DNA from: CAZENU01 sp965222125
GTDB lineage: Bacteria; Chloroflexota; Dehalococcoidia; Lucifugimonadales; CAZENU01
NCBI GenBank assembly: GCA_965222125.1
Contig: CBDCTC010000006.1
Location: 1,488,001-1,552,000, forward strand
Length of the DNA: 64,000 bases
Direction of reading: 5' to 3'
The notes below the pieces were generated by a model. It was given only the letters and a program-made list of their open reading frames with translations, was not told the DNA's origin and ran no database searches. Below, in pieces: positions 45,585 to 54,658 of this stretch. How positions within the stretch are numbered: the first letter of the stretch is position 1; the number at the start of each line of letters is the position of its first letter. Made by a program: the position numbers and the translations under genes.

Positions 45585-46581
45585 CGCCCCAGACCTGACC
45601 GAACAGCCTCAGCCAGTTGCCGCCGAGGATCTTCGCGGTGTCCTCGGCGCCGTAGCCGCGCCGCATCAGCTCGACGGCGATGTTGGGCATAGCGTCGGGC
45701 GTCTCCAGTCCCTCCGGGTGGTAGTGAGGGTCCGCGATCGGGACCGGCCGCCGCTGCGGCCGAATGCCCTGCCGGGCGAACAGCCACTCGAAGAACGAGT
45801 GCGGCTGGTCCTGGCAGAAGTCGGTGCCGATGCCCACGTGGTCTATTCCCACCCTCTCCACGAGATCGTCGATGGCGTCGACGTAGTCCTTGATCGTCGA
45901 CTCGTAGCCGGTCCGCAGGTGGATGGGGAAGGCGTTGGCGCCGACGACGCCGCCCTTCTCGGCGAGGGCGCGCAGCGCGTCGTCCGGCTTGTTGCGCACG
46001 TGGTCGAAGAAGGACCGCGCGTTGGCGTGGGTGAAGGCCACGGGACCGTCGGAGGCCTCGATCGTGTCCATCGTCGTGCGGTCGCCCACGTGGGACAGGT
46101 CGATCAGGATGCCCAGGCGGTTCATCTCCCGGACGGCGTCGAGGCCGAAGTTGCTGAGGCCGTCGTCGGTGCGCTCGAAGCACCCGTTGCCCAGCAGGTT
46201 GCGCTCGTTGTACGTGACCTGGACGATACGCACGCCGAGGGTGTGGAAGACGGCCAGCCGGTCGAGGTCGTTGCCGATGGGCGACGCGTTCTGCCAGCCG
46301 AGGATAACGGCCGTCTTGCCCTCCGCCTTCGCGCGCCGAACGTCCTCGACGGAACCGGCCCGCGACAGCAGGTCGGCGTGCTCGCGGAAGCGGCGGAGCC
46401 ACGCCGCGACGTTGTCCAGCGTCTGCTCGTAGCCCTCCCATATGGCGATCGTCGCGTTGATCGCCGTCACGCCGCCGGCGTGCAGGCTGTCGTAGACGGC
46501 GCCAGAGTCCCAGCGGCTCACGTTCAGGCCGTCGATTACGACCGCGTCGCGGTAGACCTCTTCGGGCGTTGTCGAGCTCAA
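45574..46581 (-). CDS. Membrane dipeptidase (peptidase family M19)
   Basis: This 335-residue protein has the renal-dipeptidase layout. It opens with AVVIDGLNVSRWDSGAV and continues AVILGWQNASPIGNDLDRLA and VQVTYNERNLLGNGCFERTD. ILIDLSHVGDRTTMDTIEAS carries a zinc-site His. GPVAFTHANARSFFDHVRNK follows, and VGIDHVGIGTDFCQDQP provides the D-F segment near the second metal site. It hydrolyses dipeptides or beta-lactam-like bonds using Zn2+. No signal peptide is present, so it is probably cytosolic. It is first in the operon with PPOX and GNAT genes. Confidence 0.88.
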   Translation of the reverse strand: MSSTTPEEVYRDAVVIDGLNVSRWDSGAVYDSLHAGGVTAINATIAIWEGYEQTLDNVAAWLRRFREHADLLSRAGSVEDVRRAKAEGKTAVILGWQNASPIGNDLDRLAVFHTLGVRIVQVTYNERNLLGNGCFERTDDGLSNFGLDAVREMNRLGILIDLSHVGDRTTMDTIEASDGPVAFTHANARSFFDHVRNKPDDALRALAEKGGVVGANAFPIHLRTGYESTIKDYVDAIDDLVERVGIDHVGIGTDFCQDQPHSFFEWLFARQGIRPQRRPVPIADPHYHPEGLETPDAMPNIAVELMRRGYGAEDTAKILGGNWLRLFGQVWGDGS

Positions 46582-46606
46582 GGGCGGGCCTCCCGCGGCA
46601 GCTTAT

Positions 46607-46690
46607 AGTGTTTGGTGAGACGACCGCATGCGCCCCTCGATACGCGCCGATGGAGCATCGGCGCTACTCGGGGTGAACGGGCTGCCTGGA
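46607..46690. repeat. Dispersed palindromic repeat, family A copy 7
   Basis: AGTGTTTGGTGAGACGACCG leads into GCGCCCCTCGATACGCGCCG, ATGGAGCATCGGCG and CTACTCGGGGTGAACGGG. It lies between the dipeptidase and MBL hydrolase genes. Confidence 0.75.
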
Positions 46691-46729
46691 CGCGCCTGAC
46701 TGTTGCTCCCGCATCGACCCGCTGGGGCC

Positions 46730-47533
46730 TCACTCCGGTTGCCAGCGGCGCCTTCCGCCGCTGCGCACCAGCCGGCCGAAGCCCGGCTCCGGGAAGTGGC
46801 CCGATGAGATCAGGGAGCCCTCTTCCTCCAGCCGGTCGAATATCCGATGACGCGTCGGCGCCGACAGGCTCGTGTCGACGTCGAACGCCGGGCTCCAGTC
46901 CGTGTAGTGCGCCTGCGCCGGGCTGTGCGCCACGTCTCCGAGAATGAACCCGCGCACGCCGGCCGACGCGATGGCGATCGAGATGTGGCCCGGCGTGTGC
47001 CCCGGCGTCGGGAGCGTCGTCAGCTCGCTCGTCAGGGAATATTCGTCCTCGATCAGGTCGAGAGCGCCGAGCTCATCGATGGGCATCACGCTGTCGCGTA
47101 CGTGCGGGGACTCCTCCAGGACGCCCGGATCGGTCCAGTAGTCCCAGTCCGTCTTGGGCACCAGGTACCTGGCGTTGGGGAACGTCGGCTGGCCTTCCGC
47201 CAGGTTCCAGCCGACGTGGTCGGGGTGCAGGTGCGTGGTCACGACGAGGTCGACCGCCTCGCGGTCGACGCCCTTCCGGCGCATCTCGCTCAGGAGCGCG
47301 CCTGCGGGAGGCCCGCCGCCGGTGTCGACCACGACGAGCTTTCCGTCCGAGCGGACCGCCACGGAGCCGTACCTCGGATGAATGTACTCGTCTGCGTCGA
47401 GCAGCTCGGGAAACTCGGCCCGCCAGACCTCCATCGTGCTGGTCGGAAAGACGCCGGTCGCCGGCCCGCCGCCGTGGTCGTCCGTCAGCGAGACGAGCTC
47501 GACGTTGCCTACCGTCCTCTTGTACTCGGCCAT
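46730..47533 (-). CDS. MBL-fold metallo-hydrolase
   Basis: This 267-residue protein starts at ATG 47533, preceded by GGGAGGGTAACC. The metallo-beta-lactamase motif is TTHLHPDHVGWNL (about residues 104-116). TPGHTPGHISIA holds the next metal ligand, GFILGDVAHSP the following one, and ISSGHFPEPGFG the last His. The arrangement fits N-acyl homoserine lactonase/quorum-quenching-type hydrolases. The first strand (VELVSLTDDHGGGPATGVFP) is typical of that group. The actual substrate is unknown. Confidence 0.88.
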   Translation of the reverse strand: MAEYKRTVGNVELVSLTDDHGGGPATGVFPTSTMEVWRAEFPELLDADEYIHPRYGSVAVRSDGKLVVVDTGGGPPAGALLSEMRRKGVDREAVDLVVTTHLHPDHVGWNLAEGQPTFPNARYLVPKTDWDYWTDPGVLEESPHVRDSVMPIDELGALDLIEDEYSLTSELTTLPTPGHTPGHISIAIASAGVRGFILGDVAHSPAQAHYTDWSPAFDVDTSLSAPTRHRIFDRLEEEGSLISSGHFPEPGFGRLVRSGGRRRWQPE

Positions 47534-47687
47534 GGTTACCCTCCCGCGCGCTGACCGCGCCCGATCTGCGGGCCATTCTACGCCGTGTCGCGGCGTAGTT
47601 CCAACACGCCGGCCGGAGGTCACCGTTCTGCCTTGGCGTCGTAGAGGGAAGCCTCCGGATCCGACACGAGCGGTAGCGCCATTGGGA

Positions 47688-48107
47688 CTATGTACGCGTG
47701 TGTCCTTCTGGCAGCGTATGAGGGGGAATGTTACCCCAGGCTCGGTACCTGCTCCCCTTTGTTCCAACGCTGATGACCGAGGGTTCGCGCGCCGCCGTCG
47801 CTTCCCACTTTGCACCGTCTCTGAGGATCATCTCGGCCATCTTCTGAAAGTCTTCGAACGTCGAAGATTTCCAGCGGAGAAGTGCGACCGTCAGGCCGCG
47901 CTCCGGATATCGCGCCACATACGCCTGCGAGGGGATTCCGGTGTCTCTGGTGACGAGGACGTAGTTACCGGTGCGTACGCAGTGGTCCATTAGGGCCGTA
48001 TCGGGACGCGCAGGCGCCCCGATATCTTCGTACGTCGCTATCGGGTATCTGAGGATCTTGAGCGCGTCGACGACCGGTCTCGGCACGTCGGCGTCCGCCA
48101 CCAGCAC
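47688..48107 (-). CDS. DUF5615 PIN-like protein, candidate toxin
   Basis: This 139-residue protein starts at GTG 48107, overlapping the stop of the upstream gene (TAGTG). It begins MLVADADVPRPVVDALKILR and has the family spacing of acidic residues: ADADVP (Asp pair), DTALMDHCVRTGNYVLVTRD (the TRD Asp). These residues fit the PIN-like ribonuclease fold of DUF5615 toxins. The usual family core of about 110 residues is followed by a longer C-terminus. With its DUF433-MerR neighbour it forms a type II toxin-antitoxin pair; RNA cleavage is inferred from the fold. Confidence 0.72.
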   Translation of the reverse strand: MLVADADVPRPVVDALKILRYPIATYEDIGAPARPDTALMDHCVRTGNYVLVTRDTGIPSQAYVARYPERGLTVALLRWKSSTFEDFQKMAEMILRDGAKWEATAAREPSVISVGTKGSRYRAWGNIPPHTLPEGHTRT

Positions 48108-48712
48108 TATGCCGCACGCAAGAACGACCGCTCGTAGTCGTCGACCTCTCTTATCTGGTCATCGCTCAAACTGGGATAGACGACTTTGGGGTCGATGCCA
48201 GATTCCAGTACGGAGGCGACTGCCAGGGTGGAGATTCTAGTCCCCTTCACCGTCGGGGCTCCGCCCAGCACTTCGGGGTCGAGGTCAATGTGCCTGAATC
48301 GGTCTGGAACGAGCTCCCTCTTCAACTCCTCCATCAATTCGGGAAAGAACACGGCGGCCATCTTCTGGGGGCCCTTGGAGGCGGCAACGGGATTCCAGAG
48401 CTCGTTGTTTGGGAACACCACCACGATGAGGCCTTGGTGCACGTAAATGCTGACCACCTTCCACGCCCTACGGTCCCCATTGCTCATTTGCTCGATGGTG
48501 TCCAGGGCCGTCCTTATGGCCTTGGGCTTGATCCCCTGTTCCTTCAGCCTCACGATGACCCTCATCAACAGCAGGTCGTCGTACGTGTATGTGTTCTCTA
48601 CCCGACCGCCGTAGTCGAATTTGGTGGGTCGCAGCAGGTTGGCCTTCTGCCACGCTTGGAATGTCTGAGGACGAACACGGGCTACCCGCGCCGCTATCTT
48701 GGCGGAGTACAT
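48107..48712 (-). CDS. MerR-like HTH plus DUF433 protein, candidate antitoxin
   Basis: This 201-residue protein starts at ATG 48712. The N-terminal MerR-type winged helix (MYSAKIAARVARVRPQTFQA, then the Tyr-rich TYTYDDLLLMRVIVRLKEQG) spans about residues 1-70. The C-terminal DUF433 domain contains LGGAPTVKGTRISTLAVASV and the helix DDQIREVDDYERSFL (about residues 150-201). The DUF433 antitoxin normally pairs with a DUF5615 toxin encoded immediately downstream, exactly the order here. It probably autoregulates the operon through its HTH. Confidence 0.78.
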   Translation of the reverse strand: MYSAKIAARVARVRPQTFQAWQKANLLRPTKFDYGGRVENTYTYDDLLLMRVIVRLKEQGIKPKAIRTALDTIEQMSNGDRRAWKVVSIYVHQGLIVVVFPNNELWNPVAASKGPQKMAAVFFPELMEELKRELVPDRFRHIDLDPEVLGGAPTVKGTRISTLAVASVLESGIDPKVVYPSLSDDQIREVDDYERSFLRAA

Positions 48713-48827
48713 CGTGGGCTCCTGGGCACGCTGATGCTCCCTAGAATATCACTCAGCGCAGTTCGGCTCTAGGCGTGCCCGTTGGTCGCCAAGGAGTTCT
48801 TCACTCAAAGCTACTATCGCCCCGTGA

Positions 48828-48833
48828 TATACT
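48828..48833 (+). promoter_or_regulatory. Candidate extended -10 promoter for selD
   Basis: TATACT is preceded by TG with one base between (TGATATACT). The predicted transcription start at about 48840 leaves a leader of about 47 bases before ATG 48887. Confidence 0.45.
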
Positions 48834-48886
48834 GCGCCGACCTTCGAGCCCGTGTTGCGGCGAACGTGGACGCATGGGGACGGACG

Positions 48887-49948
48887 ATGACTGGTACTGA
48901 AAAACAGGTGCGGCTGACCTCGCTGGCCAGCTGCGCGGGCTGAGCCTCCAAGTTCAGTCCAGCGGACCTGGCGCAGGTGCTGCGCCAGTTGCCCGACGTG
49001 AGCGATCCGGACCTGCTGGTCGGGCCCGGAACGGGTGACGACGCCGCCGTCTACCGCCTTAACGACGAGTTCGCGCTGGTCCAGACCGTCGACTTCTTCC
49101 CTCCGATCGTCGACGACCCGTTCGTTTTCGGCGAGATCGCCGCGGCCAACGCAGTGAGCGACGTCTACGCGATGGGCGGCCATCCGCTGCTGGCCCTGAA
49201 CATCGTCGGCTTTCCCGTGGAGCTGCCCAAGGAGATTCTGGTCAGCATTCTCAGGGGCGGAGCGTCCAAGGCGGCCGAGGCCGGAATGCTCGTCGTCGGG
49301 GGACACACGGTCGACGACAAGGAGCCGAAGTACGGCATGGCCGTGACCGGCCTGATCGGGCCGGGCGAGCAGATGACCAACGCCGGCGCGCGGCCGGGCG
49401 ATTCGCTGGTGCTGACGAAGCCGATCGGGACCGGGATCATAACCACCGCCGGCAAGCAGCAGAAGGCCCCCGGGCCGGTGCTGGACGGGGCCATCGCTGC
49501 GATGCGCGAGTTGAACGTGGCCGCGGCGAAGGCCGCGAAGGAGGCAGGCGTCCGCGCGTGCGTGGACGTCACCGGCTTCGGCCTGGTGGGCCATCTGCTC
49601 GGCATGCTGCGATCCAGCAAAGTCGGCGCCCGGCTCTCCCTCGGCGCCGTGCCCGTGCTGGACGGCGCCGTCGAGCTGCTGGAGCAGGACGTCGCGCCCG
49701 GCGGAACGCGCCGCAACCTGAGCTCCGCCGACCCGGAGGTAGCCTGGAGCGGCGCGCTGGACTCCACCGCGCGGCTCCTGCTGTGCGACGCCCAGACGTC
49801 GGGCGGCCTGCTCATGGCGGTGGCCCCGGACGCCCTAGACGCCCTGCTGGCCGCGCTGGAGCGCCACGGAGTCGTGACGCGGGCGGTCGTCGGCGAGGTG
49901 CTGGAACAGCCGACGTCGGCCGGCCGCCTCCTCGAAGTGACCGCGTAG
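48887..49948 (+). CDS. selD: Selenide, water dikinase with active-site selenocysteine
   Basis: This enzyme makes selenophosphate from selenide and ATP, the Se donor for selenocysteine. Read through the in-frame UGA at 48941-48943, it is 353 residues starting at ATG 48887 (GGGGACGG upstream). The N-terminus is RLTSLASCAGUASKF, with Sec19 where E. coli SelD has Cys17, and Lys22 three residues later as in E. coli Lys20. Body motifs are VGPGTGDDAAVYRL, VQTVDFFPPIVDDPFVFG, MGGHPLLALNIVGFP, DVTGFGLVGHLL and QTSGGLLMAV. A stop-based caller would start at GTG 48977 and lose the catalytic residue. Confidence 0.95.
48941..48988 (+). promoter_or_regulatory. Candidate bacterial SECIS element in selD
   Basis: Starting at the UGA, CTGGCGCA (48968-48975) pairs with TGCGCCAG (48981-48988) across the loop GGTGC, an 8-bp perfect stem. 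The loop begins 35 bases from the UGA, within the range at which SelB-binding SECIS hairpins occur in bacteria. The loop carries the guanines typical of such elements. Confidence 0.6.
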
Positions 49949-49994
49949 CCATCCCCGCCGGGTCTGCTAAGCTTTAGGCTGCGGCGAGGAGCAG

Positions 49995-51668
49995 TTGATC
50001 ACGATACGAGACCACATAGAGGGACTGGTCCGAGCCGCGCTCGCGGAAGCCCAGTCCCAGGGACTTCTGCCCGAGGGAAGCGTCGAAGGGCAGCTCGTGG
50101 AGCGCCCGCAGCGGGCCGGGCACGGCGACTTCGCGTCCAGCGCCCCGATGCGGCTGGCGCGCTCCATGCGCATGAGCCCAATGGTTATCGCGGAGAAGCT
50201 CGTCTCCGCGATGGCCGAGGACGAGGCGGTGGGCGCCGTGTCCACAGCGCCGCCGGGCTTCGTCAACATCGCGCTGAGCCCGGACTGGCTGGTCCGGCAG
50301 ATCGACGCCGTCAGCCGGGCCGGGGCCTGCTACGGCAACGTCGACGCAGGGGCCGGCAAGCGCGTGCAGCTCGAGTTCGTCAGCGTCAATCCCACCGGAC
50401 CGATACACGTCGGCCACGCCCGCGGCGCCGTCTTCGGCAGCGCCCTCGCGGAGGTGATGGCGGCCGCCGGGTACGACGTGCAGCGGGAGTATTACTTCAA
50501 CGACGCCGGCAGCCAGATGGAGCGCTTCAACCTGAGTCTGCTCGCCCGATATCTGCAGCAGCACGGCAGAGAGGCCGAGGTGCCGGAGGACGGCTATCGC
50601 GGCGAGTACATGATCGACCTGGCGCGGGAGATAGTCGAGCAGGTCGGCGCAACGTACCTGGACGCGCCGGAGGACGAGGCCGCCCGCGAACTGGGCGCGC
50701 TGGGACAGGAGCGTATGACCGCCGTCGCCAGGGACGACATGCGCGACCTCAGGGTGGTCTACGACAACTGGTTCACCGAGCGCAGCCTCTACGAGAACGG
50801 CCAGTTCGACCGGGCGATGGCGCTGCTCGACGAGGCCGGCCTGCTGACGCGGCGCGACGGGGCGACATGGTTCAGGTCGTCCACGCTGGGGGACGATGAG
50901 GACAAGGTGATGGTGCGCAGCAACGGAGCGCCCACCTACTTCGCCACCGACATCGCCTACCACTACAACAAGCTGCTGGAGCGCCGCTTCGACCGCGTCG
51001 TCGACATCCTCGGCGCCGACCACCAGGGGCACGTGCGCTTCATGGGCACCGTGCCGACGGCCCTGGGAGTCGACCGGGACCGGCTCGATCTGATCGTCTA
51101 CCAGATCGTTGCGATCAGACGCGGCGACGCGGCCGTGCGGCTCTCCAAGCGGGCCGGCGAGATAGTGACGCTCAGAGAGCTGGTGGAGGAGGTCGGCGCC
51201 GACGCGTGCCGCTTCTTCTTCCTGACGAGGTCGCCGCAGAGCCAGATGGAGTTCGACGTCCAACTGGCCACGAAGCAGTCGGACGAAAACCCGGTCTACT
51301 ACGTCCAGTACGCCCACGCGAGGATCGCGGGCATCCTGCGGACGGCCGCGGAGCGCGGGATCGACCACGCCGACGGCGACGTCTCACTGCTGACGCACGA
51401 CGCCGAGCTGGCGCTGGTCCGCAAGATGCTCGTGCTGCCCGAGCTCGTCCGGACGATGTCCGAGCGGCTGGAGCCGCACCATCTGCCCCACTACGCCGTC
51501 GAGCTGTCGACCGCGTTTCACAACTTCTATGAGCGCTGTCGGGTGGTGTCCAACCAGCCCGAGGAGCTGGAGTTGTCGAAGGCGCGTCTCAGGCTTGTGG
51601 AGGCTGCGAGCACGGTGCTGGCGCGGTGCCTAGCGCTGATGCTGATGTCGGCGCCCGAAAGGATGTAG
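49995..51668 (+). CDS. argS: Arginyl-tRNA synthetase
   Basis: This 557-residue class I synthetase starts at TTG 49995 behind GGCGAGGAGCAG. The HIGH-type signature is VNPTGPIHVGHARGAVFG (about residues 134-151), the KMSKS equivalent is the variant VRLSKRAGEIVT, and the Arg-specific signature YFATDIAYHYNKLLERRFD is present. The C-terminal anticodon-binding helical domain covers about residues 440-557, ending RCLALMLMSAPERM. Length is typical of bacterial ArgS. It charges tRNA-Arg. It follows selD by 46 bases. Confidence 0.96.
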   Translation: MITIRDHIEGLVRAALAEAQSQGLLPEGSVEGQLVERPQRAGHGDFASSAPMRLARSMRMSPMVIAEKLVSAMAEDEAVGAVSTAPPGFVNIALSPDWLVRQIDAVSRAGACYGNVDAGAGKRVQLEFVSVNPTGPIHVGHARGAVFGSALAEVMAAAGYDVQREYYFNDAGSQMERFNLSLLARYLQQHGREAEVPEDGYRGEYMIDLAREIVEQVGATYLDAPEDEAARELGALGQERMTAVARDDMRDLRVVYDNWFTERSLYENGQFDRAMALLDEAGLLTRRDGATWFRSSTLGDDEDKVMVRSNGAPTYFATDIAYHYNKLLERRFDRVVDILGADHQGHVRFMGTVPTALGVDRDRLDLIVYQIVAIRRGDAAVRLSKRAGEIVTLRELVEEVGADACRFFFLTRSPQSQMEFDVQLATKQSDENPVYYVQYAHARIAGILRTAAERGIDHADGDVSLLTHDAELALVRKMLVLPELVRTMSERLEPHHLPHYAVELSTAFHNFYERCRVVSNQPEELELSKARLRLVEAASTVLARCLALMLMSAPERM

Positions 51669-51689
51669 ACGGCCGGCCGGTTGCCCCGG

Positions 51690-52229
51690 CTAGCTCACGG
51701 GCCACTCGCTGCCGTCGGCTTCCAGGGCGCCCTGGCGCTTGTACCGCTCGGCCTTCTGGGCGTAGCCGGCGGCCGTGGCCGCGATCATGCGGGTGTGCCG
51801 GTCCTGGACCGGGCCCCGTATCCGCGCGGGCACCCCGACCACCATCGACCCGGGCGGTATCATCATCCGCTCGATGACCATCGCGCCCGACGCGACGAGG
51901 CTGCCCGCCCCGATCTTCGCGCCGTCGTTGACCACCGCGCCGTTGCCGATCAGCGCTCCGTCGCCGACGACCCCCGCGTGGCACAGGACCCGGTGGCCTA
52001 TCACCACGCCGTCGCCGATCTCGACGTCCGCGTCGCCGTGGAGGACCGAGTTGTCCTGAATGCACGTCCGGCTGCCGATGGCGATCCTGCCCGCGTCGGC
52101 GCGTATCACGGTGCCGGGCCATACGCTGGACGACTCGCCGATCTCGACGTCGCCGATGACGTAGGCGAACTCGCTTACGAAGGCCGAGGGATGTATGCGG
52201 GGGGCTACGCCGTCGAGACTGCGAATCAT
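51690..52229 (-). CDS. Gamma carbonic anhydrase family protein
   Basis: This 179-residue left-handed beta-helix protein has hexapeptide repeats (for example VIGDVEIGESSSVWPGTVIR). Three His typical of the zinc site lie in DNSVLHGD, VVIGHRVLCHAGVVGDG. The catalytic-site arrangement NSVLH...GH...CHAG matches the gamma class. ATG 52229 (MIRSLDGV) was chosen; an in-frame GTG at 52268 would add 13 residues. Such proteins hydrate CO2 or act as acyl/metal carriers; activity cannot be told from sequence. It converges on argS. Confidence 0.85.
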   Translation of the reverse strand: MIRSLDGVAPRIHPSAFVSEFAYVIGDVEIGESSSVWPGTVIRADAGRIAIGSRTCIQDNSVLHGDADVEIGDGVVIGHRVLCHAGVVGDGALIGNGAVVNDGAKIGAGSLVASGAMVIERMMIPPGSMVVGVPARIRGPVQDRHTRMIAATAAGYAQKAERYKRQGALEADGSEWPVS

Positions 52230-52357
52230 GGGCTCCACCTCGAAACCGGGGAGAAACGGCTCCGTCACGGACGCGGCGAAGTCTATCAGAAAACGGCAGG
52301 GGCTATGGTATGCTTGTCTTATATGACGACGAAACGAATAGGAATGGCGGTCTGCGT

Positions 52358-52912
52358 ATGAGGGCGATAGTCAGCGCGGCGTTGTCGGTCGTGCTCTTCG
52401 GAGTGACGGTCCTGGTGACCGCCTGCGGCCTGGGTGGTGAGGAGCCGACGGCCACGCCGGAGCCCACGGCAACCGTGGCGCCGACCGCGACGGTGGCGCC
52501 CACTGCCACGCCGACGCCGGAGGCCACTCCGACGCCCAGATCCGGCACCGTCTTCATACGGTACCTCCGAGCGCAGGGGCTGCTGCGGTCCGGGCAGTAC
52601 GAGAAGTCGATCCCGCAGTTCGACGTCGTGATCCGGCTCGTCCCCGACTTCGCGGAGGCCTACCACGGCAGAGGGCTCGCCTACTACAACGAGGACCAGA
52701 TCGACCGCGCGCTGGAGGACTTCGACAAGGCGATCGAGCTCAAGGCCGACTTCGCGGACGCCTACAGGAACCGGGGCGTCCTATACACGAACAGGGGACA
52801 GCTCGCGCTCGGCGTGCCCGACCTGCGGCGTGCGCTGGAGCTCTACGAGGAGAAGGGCGATGAAGAGCCTGCGGCGGACGTCCGAAGACTGCTCTCGGGG
52901 GTCTTTCCCTAG
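52358..52912 (+). CDS. TPR-repeat lipoprotein
   Basis: This 184-residue protein has a signal peptide ending in the lipobox LVTAC (about residue 22), then a PT-rich linker (EPTATPEPTATVAPTATVAP) and two or three TPR motifs (LRSGQYEKSIPQFDVVIRLV, AEAYHGRGLAYYNEDQIDRA, ADAYRNRGVLYTNRGQLALG). TPRs bind peptides or proteins. The mature protein would be anchored outside the cytosolic membrane. The ribosome site is weak (GGCGG). The partner is unknown. Confidence 0.8.
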   Translation: MRAIVSAALSVVLFGVTVLVTACGLGGEEPTATPEPTATVAPTATVAPTATPTPEATPTPRSGTVFIRYLRAQGLLRSGQYEKSIPQFDVVIRLVPDFAEAYHGRGLAYYNEDQIDRALEDFDKAIELKADFADAYRNRGVLYTNRGQLALGVPDLRRALELYEEKGDEEPAADVRRLLSGVFP

Positions 52913-53083
52913 AAACTCGGACGGAAACCCCGATTCTTCCCAAGCCGTCGTTTGCTTGCCGTCGACCATCGATGTAATAGTGGGTTTATGAAACGCAATT
53001 CATATATTTCCATGTCGTATAAGACCGTAATACGTCTGCTTTGGGTAGTGCGAAACGCGGCCGATGACTTTCCGGCCAGACTT

Positions 53084-54439
53084 CTAGGCCCCGTCCACGG
53101 CTCGCATCATCGCCGGCCACTCCGACCGGGCCATCCCCGGCAGCGTGGTCACGTTGTACAGGTGCGCAAGACCCTGGTGCCTGCGCGCGCCCTTCGTGGA
53201 GACCGTCAGGCCCCGATCCGCGACGAGCCGGCTCATCTCGCGCGTAATATCGTTGTCGGCCAGCCCGGGGAAGGACCGGTAGGCTTCCAGGGACCGCGCC
53301 GCGGCCTCTCCGTCTCGCATCGCTCCCGCCAGCGCGTGCATGAACGGCAGGACGACGTTGACCGCCATGTCCCGCGCTCTGCCCGCGCCTATGAGCGGCG
53401 GGTCCGAGAGGGCGCGGACGAGGACCGCCGGCTTCCCCTGTTCCACCGCGCTCCGCACGTAGGCCGTAGGCCCCCGGTCGAGAAACCGGTCGACCAGCCG
53501 GGCCGCGCCCTCGACGCGTCTGACAGGGTGGTTGGACGGCCTGACTCGGAAGAGGCGCCACTCGCTCGGCGCCAGCCTGCTCGTTCGCGGCAGCCGCCTG
53601 ACGAGCGCCGCGTCCGGCGCGCCGTCCCCTGCGGTATCCGCGCCGGGCGTCAGCCCGGCGGCCGTCAGCAGGAGCGCCCGGACGGCGGCGAGCCTGGTGC
53701 CCGCGGGCTCCCCGCGCAGCGCAGCGGCCGACGCGTACGGGAAGATCTCCGCAAGGCGGCGGAACGGCTTGCGGTTGGCGGCGTATCCGAGCGCCTCGAA
53801 CAGCGCCGCGTAGAGGACCTGGTCTGCGTCTCCGGCGTCCAACTCACGCGCGAAGCCGCGGCTCCGGGCGAGAAACCGCCTGTCGCCGGCCACGTCCAGC
53901 AGTTTTTCCAAAGTGCGCGCGGACAGACCGTCCCACGGGACCATGTTCAGGGGAGCGGAGGCGTCGGCCTGACGGAGCCGGTGGGCCACCGGCTCCAGGG
54001 ACGCCACGGGCACGCGAGCCCGGGACTGCTGTCGGGACGAGACCCTGCCCTTGGCGCGCAACACGACGTGCAGTATGACGCCGTTGTAGCCCGGGTCGGT
54101 CTCGTGGCCGTGGCTTCGCCAGCCGGGGGCCTCTACGTGCAGCTCCACGTCGCCGGTGACGAGCTTGCCGTCGTCCGTGGCGAGGACGCTGTCGCGGAAG
54201 TCGGGGCCGGCCCTGCCGCTCGGCCGGCCGGGGTACACGACCCTGAACCGCCTGCCGTCCTCGGTGAGCAGGCCGTCCGGAAGGGAGTGGGCCCGTTGCC
54301 AAAGCGCGGCCAGGGCGCTCTCGCCGTAGGGCGCGGGCCGCTCGCGCAGCCAGACGAGGCCCGCCCGCCACCGCGCGGAGCGGCACGGCCGGACTGGCCC
54401 GGCGGCCCTCTCCTCGTTTACAGCGAACGACACCAGCAT
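53084..54439 (-). CDS. DUF2851 family protein
   Basis: This 451-residue protein starts at ATG 54439 (MLVSFAVNEERAAGP); an upstream ATG lacks a site. It contains LRERPAPYGESALAALWQRA, FRVVYPGRPSGRAGPDFRDS, VTGDVELHVEAPGWRSHGHE and DPGYNGVILHVVLRAKGR, the signature of the DUF2851 family (a putative nuclease-like domain with the G-D-V-E-L-H-V core). It is widespread in Chloroflexota and Bacteroidetes, with unknown function. The C-terminal 250 residues are helical. It is a single gene. Confidence 0.75.
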   Translation of the reverse strand: MLVSFAVNEERAAGPVRPCRSARWRAGLVWLRERPAPYGESALAALWQRAHSLPDGLLTEDGRRFRVVYPGRPSGRAGPDFRDSVLATDDGKLVTGDVELHVEAPGWRSHGHETDPGYNGVILHVVLRAKGRVSSRQQSRARVPVASLEPVAHRLRQADASAPLNMVPWDGLSARTLEKLLDVAGDRRFLARSRGFARELDAGDADQVLYAALFEALGYAANRKPFRRLAEIFPYASAAALRGEPAGTRLAAVRALLLTAAGLTPGADTAGDGAPDAALVRRLPRTSRLAPSEWRLFRVRPSNHPVRRVEGAARLVDRFLDRGPTAYVRSAVEQGKPAVLVRALSDPPLIGAGRARDMAVNVVLPFMHALAGAMRDGEAAARSLEAYRSFPGLADNDITREMSRLVADRGLTVSTKGARRHQGLAHLYNVTTLPGMARSEWPAMMRAVDGA

Positions 54440-54658
54440 GGAAACCCCTGAACGCGAGGGCGTCTCGCGCCTGTCGACTACGGGCGGCGAGACGGTTCGA
54501 TAGTAGCATAAGATCGGCACAGGCCAGCCGGCGCCCGGTCGGTCCGAACGGCAACGCCCCCGTTTGCCATCCGGCGCTGCGCTCGCCGCGGAGGACGTGG
54601 CGCGTATCGGGTCGGGCTGGTACGACGCCGGCCCTTATCCTGCCGCGGAGGTCTGCAG

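Noticed and set aside
48887..48943. selD as a pseudogene with a premature stop
   Set aside because: The UGA lies exactly at the catalytic Cys/Sec position with a hairpin downstream, and the rest of the gene is intact.
52913..53083. Small gene in the AT-richer gap before DUF2851
   Set aside because: The ATG at 52988 opens a frame running into DUF2851 antisense with no ribosome site and no recognisable protein.
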